Shown here: positions 11,935 to 21,951 of the stretch, one piece after another
Layout: each line of letters opens with the position of its first letter
Position numbering within the stretch: the first letter of the stretch is position 1
Assembly (NCBI RefSeq): GCF_905147365.1
Contig: NC_056428.1
Coordinates: forward strand, 15,220,001-15,284,000
Source of the DNA: Aricia agestis
Lineage: Eukaryota; Arthropoda; Insecta; Lepidoptera; Lycaenidae
Reading direction: 5' to 3'
DNA length: 64,000 bases
Program-made: the position numbers and the translations under genes
The notes under the pieces: model-generated
Told to the model about the DNA's origin: nothing
Seen by the model: only the letters and a program-made list of their open reading frames with translations
Databases searched by the model: none

Positions 11935-12854
11935 CAGATGGTGGACCTATGTTATAGACCTGGATCCCAGAAGGATAAGACATAACTTACTCTCTGATGG
12001 ATGAAACCATAGGTCATTAGTAGTGCCTCGTGTACTTAGAATACCTGCGAATTTGTGTAGCTCTAGGTGTGACACCTGGTCAGGTACCAGGAACCAAAGT
12101 GGACTAAAAATTAGTCTTACTTTACTTATTTTCAAATGGTTAATATTTATATATAATTTGTAGATTATTGTTCTGAACTAGTATCATGTAGTGTAAGACA
12201 CTTTTCAATGACCAAAACTATTGCCAGACGTTTTAAAAATAACTTTGTTGCTATTTTTTTTCAAAGGCATTATTTTTATTTTATAAATTAATATAACACC
12301 TTAGAAAACAATACGATATTGCAAGAATTTATTTTCTACTAGCTGTTGCTGACAAAGTCGCGGGCAACAGCTAGTAGAAAATAAATTCTTGCAATATCGT
12401 ATTGTTTTCTAAGGTGTTATATTAATTTATAAAATAAAAATAATGCCTTTGAAAAAAAATAGCAACAAAGTTATTTTTAAAACGTCTGGCAATAGTTTTG
12501 GTCATTGAAAAGTGTCTTACACTACATGATACTAGTTCAGAACAATAATCTACAAATTATATATAAATATTAACCATTTGAAAATAAGTAAAGTAAGACT
12601 AATTTTTAGTCCACTTTGGTTCCTGGTACCTGACCAGGTGTCACACCTAGAGCTACACAAATTCGCAGGTATTCTAAGTACACGAGGCACTACTAATAAC
12701 CTATGGTTTCATCCATCAGAGAGTAAGTTATGTCTTATCCTTCTGGGATCCAGGCCTATTAGGGCTATGTGATATGTCAAGTCAATGTTCAGTCGTCATA
12801 AATTCTGTCGACTGGGCTTGACGTGATCGTCAAAAAACATAGGTCCAACATCTG
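11935..12854. repeat. Near-perfect giant palindrome (core 11959-12754)
   Basis: The core arms (about 390 bp each) are reverse complements with almost no differences; I saw one (GGTCATTAG against GGTTATTAG). The spacer is about 14 nt. The centre holds a Helitron 3' terminus, AAGTCGCGGGCAACAGCTAGT, and its mirror. The outer words CAGATGGTGGACCTATGTT (11936) and AACATAGGTCCAACATCTG (12837) continue the symmetry past a roughly 80-bp insertion in the right arm (12755-12832). The matching open frames 11947-12135 (minus) and 12578-12772 (plus) simply mirror each other. Confidence 0.9.
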
Positions 12855-12951
12855 CGTATGAAACAATTTCTCTGATAGCAGATTCGATAGTATCTACTAT
12901 CTAGCATTATATTACCCATACTGAACTTTACATAATACTGTTTAGAAGGTG

Positions 12952-13226
12952 CCGGGTGCCATTGAAATTCTCATACATACCTACGTGATACCAAAACCAT
13001 TTCCTCATACGAAAATATATTTTAACATGTTTGAGTTATTTTTCAGCTTAAAATAGTAATTACCTAGGTTCCTGCACAAAAATTTACTACAAAATATTTA
13101 AAATGTACTAGGTATATACTTACTAATATAATAAAAACAAAATAACTCAAACATGTTAAATATTTTCGTATGAGAAAATGATTTTGGTATTACGTACTTA
13201 TGCATGAGAATTTCGATGGCACCCGG
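12952..13226. mobile_element. Fold-back MITE, CCGGGTGCC ends, short copy
   Basis: Long imperfect inverted repeats run from CCGGGTGCCATTGAAATTCT to the mirror AGAATTTCGATGGCACCCGG. It is related to the larger copy at 15115-15476 and shares the inner words AGTAATTACCTAGGTTCCTG and ACTCAAACATG. Confidence 0.7.
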
Positions 13227-13654
13227 CCCCTTAAGCACATAAGTACTCCAGAAAGCAGATGCCCTCGATATTGTCATAAATAAGATGCGTGTGCAATGTT
13301 ATTGCAATCTTAACTGATGTTTCACCACTCAGTCACCAGTCACCAGTCACCACTCAGTACTCAGTAGCATCATCCAAGGACACTTGTTATACTTTACCAA
13401 CTTTATAACATAAACTCGAAGAATGTAGGTACAGTTACTAAGCAAAGATAAGAGACACATCAGAATTTTTGATTTGCTGTTTCGGCGCGTTTTCTACTGT
13501 AGCGTTTTCTTGTATTTGTCATGTTTTTGTAAAAAAAATGTTTTTATTCTTATTCTAGCGTTTGGGAAAACACACAATCGAATCCGCGCGCGCATAAAAC
13601 GCGCTCTAATATTTTTAGTTTTAGAATGCGCCTATTCAATATTCTCATCATCAC
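13227..13654. other. Unassigned stretch with CACTCAGT minirepeat
   Basis: At 13322-13370 the words CAGTCACCAGTCACCAGTCA and ACTCAGTA repeat. No gene recognised. Confidence 0.3.
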
Positions 13655-13748
13655 CCTAAGGTTGGCTGGTAGAGAATGCCACTAGGCATTAAGCCCGCCT
13701 ATGTAAATATTTGCATGAAGTGTTTAAATAAATAAATAAATAAATAAT
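13655..13748 (+). mobile_element. LINE 3' end with AAAT tail
   Basis: The sequence GGTAGAGAATGCC...GGCATTAAGCCCGCC followed by (AAAT)n resembles the 3' UTR of a common lepidopteran LINE. It is 5'-truncated to under 100 bp. The family assignment is from memory of similar sequences. Confidence 0.5.
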
Positions 13749-13960
13749 ATTGTTTTTACTTAAAATCTCGCAAGTTTCTGGACGTCCTTACCTCTAGATA
13801 TAGCAAAATAGGCAGAACGAAACATTAGACCGACTTAGCAGTATACCCCGTAGTACAACGCGCCGTCTGGTCAGCTTATTTGAAGTCGGCCTACTGGTTC
13901 GTTCCGTTTATTATGTCTATAGGGCCACAAATAGGAAAATTTTAATTTTTTATACATTGA

Positions 13961-14823
13961 CTAGCGGCCCGCCCCGGCTTCGCACGGGTGGACATTGATT
14001 TTTAATTTTTTTTTTTTTCAATCTTTATTTCTTAGTCAATCTTTATGTTAAGCAGAACATAAAAATGGTTTACACTAAACGTAATGAATTAATGAAGCAC
14101 TATAATACTATCCCATCAATGAAGCGGCACCCGGCTGTCGCATAACTATTATATTATAAATCTATTGTGTCTGCGATTCCCATGATCGAGGTAATAATAA
14201 TTAATATTTACGTGGACTCTCCGGGCGAGCACACCCGCGCGGCGCGCCTTGACGACGCCCAATTCGCAACGTGCAGCAGAAATCGTAATATTTTAATTTC
14301 GTCATAACATTAAAACAAAACGTCCAATTTTAATCATTCAAAGACCAAGTATTATCTACATTAACTGTACTTAGTTAATGAAATAATTTATTTTAATAAT
14401 AATTAATGCCATGAGTAAAATAAAGGCATTTAAATGTAGTCCAAAAACATTTCAAGATTTTTTAATAAAAAATGGTTATTGTGCCTCACTCAACATAGAT
14501 AGGTATAGTGTGTCGCGGACTTTTTTGTAGATATTTAAAAGATCTACAATTACTTAGAACATTTTATGGTTCTATCTTTTATAGTTTAGGCAGCGTACGC
14601 GAAAAAAGTAACACTTCTGGTTGATTTTTTACACCTTGCGTCCGAAAATCCCAAATATCTTAAGGAACCCTATTTTTTTCCAAAATAAAATTTAGCCTAT
14701 GTTCAGCAGAATTAATGTAGGATTCCAATGGTAAAAGAATCTTTCAAATCGGTCTAGTAAATTCGGAGCCTATTCAAGACAAACAAACAATCAAATCTTT
14801 CCTCTTTATAATAGTAGTGTAGA
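13961..14823 (-). mobile_element. Non-autonomous Helitron, family B
   Basis: The minus strand runs from TCTACACTACTATTATAAAG (end at 14823) to GGGGCGGGCCGCTAG (start 13961). It is near identical over its length to the plus-strand copy at 27232-28105, including the GC-rich block with GGCGCGCC near 14240. No ORF. Confidence 0.8.
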
Positions 14824-14899
14824 CAAAAGTCTGGCTACCACTGGCTCTTATTCTATTTAGGCCCGAATCGACTAAACTTGAAGTTACACGAGTGACCGA

Positions 14900-15045
14900 C
14901 CCCCTTACTAATAAACGTTGTATAAGCTTTGAATAGTTATACAGTGTTTTGTTCCTGTCACACAAGTGACATTTTTAATTGGATTGAAGAAGACAAAACA
15001 CTCTATAACTATGCAAAGCTTATATAGCGTTTATTAGTAAGGGGG
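14900..15045. mobile_element. 146-bp fold-back MITE inside another MITE
   Basis: Ends CCCCCTTACTAATAAACG and CGTTTATTAGTAAGGGGG are perfect inverted repeats, and the interior (AAGCTT...AAGCTT, GTGTTTTG...CAAAACAC) also folds back. It splits the host MITE after ACACGAG. Confidence 0.75.
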
Positions 15046-15114
15046 CTAGTGTATAATTTTACTCCTCCAATTTACTCTAGGATATCTTCGTTTGCTGCGA
15101 AGAGTATGAAGAGT

Positions 15115-15476
15115 CCGGGTGCCATCGAAATTCTCATACAAACGTAATACCAAGATAATTTCCCATACGAGAATATTTATCATATTTGAATTATTAAACA
15201 GCAATAAGCTTAAGATAGTAATTACCTAGGTTCCTGTACAAAGATTCACTGCAAAATATTTACATACCAAAAATATGAACGATTATAATATTTACATACT
15301 AAATTGTAATCGTTCATATTTTTTGGTACTTATGTAAAATATTTTGCAGTGAATCTTTGTACAGGAACCTAGGTAATTACTATCTTAAGCTGAATAATAA
15401 CTCAAATATGGTAAATATTCTCGTATGGGAAATGATCTTGGTATTACGTTTGTATGAGAATTTCGATGGGACCCGG
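15115..15476. mobile_element. Fold-back MITE, CCGGGTGCC family, full copy
   Basis: A 362-bp element that is almost entirely palindromic: CCGGGTGCCATCGAAATTCT at the left mirrors AGAATTTCGATGGGACCCGG at the right, and the arms stay complementary to a centre near 15295. It is inserted in the MITE at 14860-15705. Confidence 0.85.
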
Positions 15477-15874
15477 ACGGTTAAATATTGTCAATTATAA
15501 TTTCACAATGACACCAACCGTGACAGTTGACACCTGTGGTTGACAGTTGACACCCTGTTGTACTTGAACTATTCTCAGTTTAATATTTACTCCACCAAAA
15601 TCGCCCGTGTAAATATTTATTTACATCCGTGTAATTGTCTTATTCTTGGATTAGAAGTTGGAAAAACGCAAAACCAGCTTAGTTACTCAGATTAGGAATA
15701 GCTTAGGCTGCATTTCCACCAGAGCTGAGCGGAGCTGTGTTGCAAGGAATGTGTTATTGAGAACCAATAGCATCGCTGCGACCTTACCTTATTTATTTTT
15801 ATTCGACCTTAGTTTCAACGATATTAACACTACTACCTAGTTATATTTTGTAAAAAATATTCAGTTCAAGTGAT

Positions 15875-16203
15875 CAGTAGCCCTAGCACGGCCACCTAGA
15901 AATGCGAAAGTATGGACACACTGTGGATATATACTTAAGGTAGCGTTCCGATCTTTTTTCGTTCCGAAAAATTCAATTAAAATGCCACTTTATGACAGAC
16001 TACAGTCTTAAAAATTCAAATAATATCCTACTCTATGACATATAAGTACTATTATAGTCTGTCATAAAGTGGCAATTTAATTGAATTTTTGTCGGTAGCG
16101 AATCGCGATTGGCCGCGGTAAAGATCGGAACGGCACCTTTAGTTTATGTCCACAGTTTGTCTATACTTTAGCATTTGTACTGGTGGCCGTGCTAGGGCTA
16201 CTG
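15875..16203. mobile_element. 329-bp MITE just upstream of the tRNA gene
   Basis: Perfect 22-bp inverted ends: CAGTAGCCCTAGCACGGCCA at the left and its mirror ending GGGCTACTG at the right. An inner inverted pair (GCCACTTTATGACAGACTA and TAGTCTGTCATAAAGTGGC) gives a second hairpin. No coding capacity. The right end lies 23 bp before the tRNA. Confidence 0.8.
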
Positions 16204-16226
16204 TAATTGCTATACGGCTCAGCACA

Positions 16227-16299
16227 GTTTCCGTAGTGTAGCGGTTATCACGTGTGCTTCACACGCACAAGGTCCCCGGTTCGATCCCGGGCGGAAACA
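16227..16299 (+). tRNA. tRNA-Val, anticodon CAC
   Basis: A 73-nt cloverleaf with no intron. The acceptor strands GTTTCCG and CGGAAAC pair fully, the D arm reads GTG...CAC, the anticodon stem TGTGC/GCACA closes the loop TTCACAC giving anticodon CAC (reads GTG, valine), the variable loop is short, and the T stem CCCGG/CCGGG encloses TTCGATC. Position 73 is A; CCA is not encoded, as expected in eukaryotes. Internal A-box and B-box (GGTTCGATCCC) elements are intact, so it should be transcribed by RNA polymerase III. It is the only likely cellular gene in the window. Confidence 0.95.
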
Positions 16300-16307
16300 T
16301 TTTTTTT
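16300..16307 (+). terminator. RNA polymerase III T-run terminator
   Basis: Eight T residues start directly after the discriminator base of the tRNA-Val gene. Confidence 0.85.
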
Positions 16308-16505
16308 ATATTTTCTTTTCTCAAAATTCTAAAATAATAGAATGCTTTTTTTCAAATTCACTTTTAAAAAACTAAATAAAAAAACAAGAATAGTGACGTT
16401 GAAAAGATGTGTTATTAATTTAAAAAAAGTATATTTTAAAATGAATTAATAAAGTATGTATAAATTATTTTGTATGTTGGCAATAGAAATAGAACATAAA
16501 TAAAA

Positions 16506-16665
16506 TCAGCCAAGTGCGAGTCGGACTCGCACAGGAAGGGTTCCTTACCGTTATAGAGCAAAAGTACCACCAAGTACCACAAATTGTGTTTTTTGTATTG
16601 GAGCCCCCTAATTTTTTTTATTTTATTAACCCCCGACAAAAAAGAGGGGTGTTATAAGTTTGACG

Positions 16666-16696
<31 letters not shown>

Positions 16697-17456
16697 GTGT
16701 GTATCTGTCCGTGGCATCGTAGCATCGAAACGGGTGGACCGATTTTGATCTAGTTCTTTTTGTTTGAAAGCTGACATGATCGAGAGTGTTCTTAGCTATA
16801 ATTCATCATCATCAGCCTGCTCATTGCTGGGCAATCAGGGTTTATCTGGTTCATGAAAAGCCGTTAGCAACTCGTAGTCGTTTGATGGGTTTTGTATTTC
16901 ATACTAGTTCGTGACATTTGTGAATATACAATATACCCGACACAATTATGGGCTAAACTAAAATATTACTTTACACAAGTTGGGAAATATTTGAACTTAA
17001 AGGCAGTAAATATTATTTCATTACTTTTTAAAGTTGTTTGTCGGGGGTTTTTTAATTTTCTTTTTTCAATATTGTTATTAATTATTAAAGTACACATATA
17101 TAATAAAGGATTTTATAAAAAATTCAAGTGTCTAATTGTTACCATTAAGTATTGAAATCGAGCAAAAAATGCCAAAAAATCACGTTTCTTGTATGGAAGC
17201 CCCCTTCATTATTAATTTTATTTTGTTTTTAGTATTTGTTCTTATAGCGGCAACAGAAATACATAATCTGTAAAAATTTCAACTCTCTAGCTATTACCGT
17301 TCTTGAGTTACAGCCTGGAGCACAGAATAGATAATAGTACAAGTACCTGGAGACAGACGGACAGACCGACAGACCGACAGACCGACAGACGGACAGACAT
17401 CGAAGTCTCAGTAATAGGGTCCCGTTTTTACCGTTTAGGTACGAAACCCTAAAAAT
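16506..17456 (+). repeat. High-copy lepidopteran repeat, interrupted
   Basis: Begins CAGCCAAGTGCGAGTCGGAC and ends TAGGTACGAAACCCTAAAAA, with a GACA/GACG tract (17352-17398) near its end. It is interrupted by a different repeat at 16630-17047. Other copies: 19374-19799, 46451-46885 and 50891-52419, plus partial ones near 8160-8446 and 45933-46090. The class (SINE, LINE tail or other) is not clear from sequence alone. Confidence 0.7.
16630..17047 (+). mobile_element. CCCCCGAC...GTCGGGGG repeat nested in the previous one
   Basis: Left end CCCCCGACAAAAAAGAGGGG, right end TTTGTCGGGGG. It contains a TGTC tract and the word GTGGACCGATTTTGATCTAG. Rearranged relatives lie at 38744-39531. Confidence 0.7.
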
Positions 17457-17775
17457 AGTTTTATTTCCACAAATTAGACAAAGCGCCATCTAGCCAAATT
17501 TGTTGGAACTACGAAATACAGCCGTTGTTACAAATGGTGCACCAAAACTACACCCGATCCGTACTTTTGATAAAAGGAATGCCCAAAAATGTATGGACCA
17601 AAAACCCGTTATCGATTGAAACCATTTATATGTGGCATAGTAGACTACATATACTGTATCCCAAATACAATGTCCTTTTTGGATTAAACAATCACCGAGT
17701 GATTTAAAAACGATCGCAACTAATTATGTACTGTTTTTTGGGATTATTAGATGATAATATCGGTTATATGATCGT
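17457..17775. other. Unassigned stretch
   Basis: No recognised gene or repeat boundary. The 60-codon open frame at 17525-17707 shows no family character. Confidence 0.3.
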
Positions 17776-17935
17776 TTTTTATAAAATAATGGGTCAAACG
17801 AGCAAAGCGGTCACCTGATGGAAAGCAACTACTATCGCCCTTGGATACTCGCAACATCAGAAGAACTGCAAGTGCGTTGCCGGTCTTTGAAGGTTTACGT
17901 ATTGGAAATACTGCTGGTGACAGTTTGTTTCTATA
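17776..17935 (-). mobile_element. Fragment of poly(A) SINE-like retroposon
   Basis: Contains the 3' half of the retroposon seen complete at 21444-21770: CAAACGAGCAAAGCGGTCAC, CTGATGGAAAGCAAC and GCAACATCAGAAGA. The GC-rich 5' half is missing. Confidence 0.6.
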
Positions 17936-17970
17936 ATATACTATAATATACCATGAGGATGGAATATATT

Positions 17971-18018
17971 CGCGAAGCATATTCTATAATATAAATATAT
18001 TATAGAATATGCTTCGCG
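17971..18018. repeat. Perfect 48-nt hairpin
   Basis: CGCGAAGCATATTCTATAAT is followed after a tiny loop by its exact reverse complement; arms are 23 bp with a 2-nt spacer. Confidence 0.9.
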
Positions 18019-18254
18019 TGTAACGATAGCGAAAAGTTGCAGGAGGTATGATTCCGAACAATTTCTTAGAGTTTCCCCGTGATACAACCGATAGAAAATG
18101 TAGAGTGAAGCCACTTGTGATTTAGTTTATTCTTAAAGTATATAATATTTAACATAGTCTTTTTTTCTCTAAATTCTAAATTACTGTCTATCAACGTCGC
18201 CTTCACGAGAAAGAACACAAAAACAAAGGAAGTAACTAACTAGTATAGTTACTA

Positions 18255-18322
18255 TAATTTTGAGATACCTACCCAGTACTTCAAATCAACTGATTTGAAG
18301 TACTGGGTATCTCAAAATTATT
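18255..18322. repeat. Near-perfect hairpin, about 32-bp arms
   Basis: AATTTTGAGATACC... CAGTACTTCAAATCA is answered by TGATTTGAAGTACTG...GGTATCTCAAAATT with a 2-nt centre and a 4-nt bulge (TACC duplicated). Confidence 0.85.
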
Positions 18323-18363
18323 TTTTCAAATTATCGGTTTCGGTTACGGTTTTTAATAAAATG

Positions 18364-18917
18364 AATCCCACCAAAACATTAAATGTAAAAAGGAGCCAAG
18401 CAAAATATTGCATAGCCTTTTTACGATAGATATATTGCATATATATCTATCGTTAAAAGTTTTCAGATCATATTCAAGCCAAGCCTTCAACTTATTTTGT
18501 AATTTAAATCAACATTAAGTGAATTTATCAATAGTTTTCTTTATTTTATAATTATTATAGTGGCTCGGCAATGAGCACAAGAAAAACAATTAAAAAACTT
18601 CATATTTGGGGTAGTTCATACTTACACAAACGTCAAGCGTAAAGTGTTTTTTAGTATATTGTAACGACGCATGTGGACGATGGTACCCAATAAATCCAAT
18701 CAGTCGCTGATTATTTCTCTAGTGCTCATTGCCAAGCCACTATAATAATTATAAAATAAAGAAAACTATTGATAAATTCACTGAATGTTGATTTAAATTA
18801 CAAAATAAGTTGAAGGCTTGGTTGAATATGATCTGAAAACTTTTTACGATAGATATATTGCATGGCTATGCAATATTTTGCTTGGCTCCTTTTTACATTT
18901 AATGTTTTGGTGGGATT
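18364..18917. repeat. 554-bp inverted repeat with about 140-bp spacer
   Basis: Left arm AATCCCACCAAAACATTAAA to GTGGCTCGGCAATGAGCAC (about 18364-18578); right arm GTGCTCATTGCCAAGCCAC to TTTAATGTTTTGGTGGGATT (about 18721-18917). The left arm has an extra small palindrome, GATAGATATATTGCATATATATCTATC (18426-18454), where the right arm keeps GCATGGCTATGC. Probably a long-armed fold-back transposon. Confidence 0.85.
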
Positions 18918-19205
18918 TTAATTCTTTTTTTAAGGTTTCTTTTCTTTTCAGGTCACGTTAAATCTTTTCTGTACTTAGCTTAGCACCCATTCTCTATATC
19001 TAGGTATATATTCTAGGTCGTAAAATTAATTGATAATAACAGGTAGGTACTTCTACAAAGTACAAATTCTATGACGATAGCCCAACAACTTTTGAACTTT
19101 CAGGAGGTTATTCGTGCACCGAATTCTTTACGTTACTTTCGAATGACTATTACGACCTATCCCGGATTTTTTTGAACCATAATAATTATGCTCCGCAAAC
19201 AAGCG

Positions 19206-19300
19206 ATACCGCGATATTATAAAGGGAGTGCTACACCATCTATCGAGCGAGTATGGAGTGTACATCGTAATTCGCAGTTCTGATTTCATTTATATTTTAA
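19206..19300 (+). promoter_or_regulatory. Candidate TATA promoter, possibly part of a solo LTR
   Basis: TATAAAGGGAGTG is followed by ATCGAGCGAGTATGGAGTG and a CATCGTAATTCGCAGTTC stretch. This spacing and wording resemble the TATA/initiator segment of insect gypsy-like LTRs. No second LTR, gag or pol was seen, and no TG...CA boundary was fixed. Confidence 0.25.
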
Positions 19301-19373
19301 ACGAATTTAATTATCATAGTTTCATTGTTAACTTTGTTAACACTATTTTATAAAGTTATATTACACTTTTCAG

Positions 19374-19799
19374 TTTTTAGGTTTCCTTGTCCAAAGGATG
19401 AAAACGGGAGCCTATTCCTAATGAGTCTAGACTTCGCTGTCTGTCTGTCGTCCGTCCGTGTGTCACGAGGCTAGATCTCGAGAACGGCAATAGCTAGATA
19501 TTTTAATTTTTTACAAATTATGTACTTTTGTTGTCGCTATAAGAGCTAATAGTCCAACTAAAATAAAATAAATGATTAATCGGGGGTCTCATACAACAAA
19601 CACGTTTTTTTGCCCTTTTTTGCTCTATATCCATAACGGTAAAAGTAAGGTTTTTGAAAATTTCAGAAAATACTTAATTGTATTTGAACTTTAATAATAA
19701 GTTATAAAAAGTACATAAACTTGTGATTTAAGGGGGGCCTCCCATACAAATTTACGGTACGGAACCCTATGTACGCCAGTCCGACTCGCACTTGGCCAG
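19374..19799 (-). repeat. High-copy lepidopteran repeat, complete copy
   Basis: Reads in reverse from the ACCTAAAAA-type end at 19374 to CGACTCGCACTTGGC at 19799; same family as 16506-17456. A short TGTC tract lies at 19437-19462. Confidence 0.7.
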
Positions 19800-20608
19800 T
19801 TTCATAATTTTTCCTTTCATTGTGGATAACAACCTACCTTGTTGCCAAATTTCAAGGTTCTAAGTCTGCTAGAAGTACCTTAGAATTTTGATGATCTGTC
19901 AGTCAGTGACTGACGAAATGTAGTAACTTTGATCATCCGTAACTATTAATACTATTAATATGCAATCTACTACTTATGGTCTACTTTGCTGTACATAAAT
20001 TATTTTAATCGACTACGGGTTTTTTTTGGGCATAGTCCTTTTGAAGGCACTAATACGTGGCCACAAAGTATTGCTTTTATAAATTGTAACACAACGCCAG
20101 GCCGTTGCAATGTGAACTGACTCTTACTCCTTGGAACTTGTACCGGCCATTTCATAGGTTGGACACCGGATGACTAATCGGTTGGACATCGCGATCGGTC
20201 AAAGTTTTGTGTTGACTGTAATTGTACCACAGAGGATGGGAGTTGAGACACTGTAGTAGTTATGTCTATTGTGCTGTAGGCGTGCGACAGCACACGGTAT
20301 TTCGCAGCGGACCTGCAACAAAATAAACATGGCATTACCTCTATAATTGAACCATAAATGCTCCAAGCTGTTTAAAGGCTCTACACTTAATTATTATTAG
20401 AACTAAAATCATCGAATCGAAGAAATAAAAGGACAGGAGGTATGATCGACGACGAATTCCGTTCACCACTTTTGATAATTTTATACGAGAAATTAGGTCG
20501 AAAAGTTGATCTTTTATAATATTCTTCTCAACTAGTATAGGGCGCCGGATAAAAAGGGGCGCTGAAGGCAAACGAAAGGGGCGCTATTTTTTTAGCACTA
20601 CCAGGACC
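19800..20608. other. Unassigned stretch
   Basis: No gene recognised. A short GC-rich piece with GGGCGC words occurs at 20538-20585. Confidence 0.3.
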
Positions 20609-20671
20609 CTGGGCATAGTAAAAGGAGGGGAAGTAAGTTATCTTTCCCATCCCATTCCCATCCTTTTACTA
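20609..20671. repeat. Hairpin CCCTGGGCATAGTAAAAGGA
   Basis: CCCTGGGCATAGTAAAAGGA is mirrored by TCCTTTTACTACGCCCTGGG with one mismatch and about 20 nt between. GCACTACCAG and CTGGTAGTG further out extend the symmetry. Confidence 0.7.
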
Positions 20672-20739
20672 CGCCCTGGGCGCTGAAGAAATTTCGCGGC
20701 GCTGGTAGTGTAGTGATAAAACCTGCACTGCTTCTCAAT

Positions 20740-20845
20740 AGGCCTTATCGTGTCGCGCGTCACGCGTGCAACGTAATCACGTCCGTCGTGACGTGTCGTC
20801 GTGTCGTGTCGGGAACGTTACGTGTACAGTGGCGACCACACGACA
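20740..20845. other. CpG-dense GTCGTG-rich block
   Basis: A roughly 100-bp island of CGTGTCG/CACGTC words in AT-rich DNA (for example GACGTGTCGTCGTGTCGTGT). No ORF. It could be a minisatellite remnant or an unmethylated regulatory patch. Confidence 0.3.
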
Positions 20846-21249
20846 TGATTTGTAGGCTTTTACTATGAAAAAAACTCAGTAGATCACTCAGCGCCATAGT
20901 TTAAATTTCAAACTCCACTACGCGGTCATTCCATGTCGCGTTAACCAATGTTGGAGCTATGGCTCCAATGCAAAAATTACAAATGTGTTAGGCAATCTTC
21001 AATGATTGCCCATGATCGCCGTTGATTTTGTATGCTATAGACTTCACAGAGCATCACAATCATGAAGGCTATCAAGGAACCTTTTATTTAGCGAAACTTT
21101 CATCATAACAACTAAAATAATATGCAATTGAATATTATTTAACATTCAAAAATTTCGTCTAAAAAACACTATGTGCAGCATATGATTTAGTAGGAAAGAA
21201 TCTAAAGGCCCAGAAAAATCAACACTCTAGAACCGACAATGGCCATGTA
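20846..21249. other. Unassigned stretch
   Basis: No recognised gene or repeat. Confidence 0.3.
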
Positions 21250-21281
21250 ATACCGACTAATGTTCCTACATTAGTCGGTAT
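21250..21281. repeat. Perfect hairpin, 14-bp arms
   Basis: ATACCGACTAATGT, loop TCCT, then ACATTAGTCGGTAT. Confidence 0.85.
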
Positions 21282-21443
21282 TTGAGCATCAACACTACAG
21301 GAACGATGATTTGTAATACGACGGGCAGCACCATGACGCAGGGACCTCCACCTCACTGGATGTGACTAGATTACTAAGCGAAATTAATGACTTTTTAAAG
21401 CTATAAGTTATAACTAATTTTACTAGAAATGCAGACTATCCAA

Positions 21444-21770
21444 CTCTATACGTGGGAGAGCCATGCTTCGGCACGAATGGGCCGGCTCGACCGGGGAAAT
21501 ACCACGTCCTCACAAAAAACCGGCGTGAAACAGCGCTTGCGCTGTGTTTCCTCGAGTGAGTTAGTTTACCGGAGGCGCGATCACCTACCCTATTCCCTTC
21601 CCTACCCTCCCCTATTCCCTTCCCTACCCTACCCTATTACCCTATTCCCTCTTAAAAGGCCGGCAACGCACCTGCAGCTCTTCTGATGCTGCGAGTGTCC
21701 ATGGGCAAACGGAAGTTGCTTTCCATCAGGTGACCCGTTTGCTCGTTTGTCCCCTTATTTCATAAAAAAA
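21444..21770 (+). mobile_element. SINE-like retroposon with poly(A) tail and TSD
   Basis: GC-rich 5' part (CGTGGGAGAGCCATGCTTCG, GGCCGGCTCGACCGG), a CCCTATTCCCTTCCCTACCC-type minisatellite in the middle (about 21590-21655), then the conserved 3' part ending CCTTATTTCAT followed by A7. Flanked by GACTATCCAA (21434-21443) and GACTATGCAA (21771-21780), a 10-bp target duplication with one difference. Other copies: 47475-47759, 56089-56349 (minus) and 17776-17935 (minus, partial). Confidence 0.75.
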
Positions 21771-21951
21771 GACTATGCAATCGCAGGACACAAATCTGCT
21801 TTTTGATAAATGGGTGGTTAAATTACAATTCTCGAAAAACAGTTTAAAACTTACAACTTATAGGTTATTAAGATACAAGATCTAGCCAAAATGTATAATA
21901 GATAATAACAGAACAATTTATTTTCAATATATTTCATCTTCATCTATAGTC

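Larger units (their letters stand above)
14860..15705 (+). mobile_element. MITE interrupted by two other MITEs
   Basis: The left end GGCCCGAATCGACTAAACTT and the body words TTACTCCACCAAAATCGCCC and GGATTAGAAGTTGGAAAAAC match the uninterrupted relative at 50493-50813. Here it is split by the element at 14900-15045 and again by the fold-back MITE at 15115-15476. The right end is lost or diverged near 15705. Confidence 0.65.

Noticed and set aside
11947..12772. Two nearly identical 62-64 residue proteins on opposite strands
   Set aside because: They lie at mirrored positions in the arms of one palindrome; no family character and no transcript signal.
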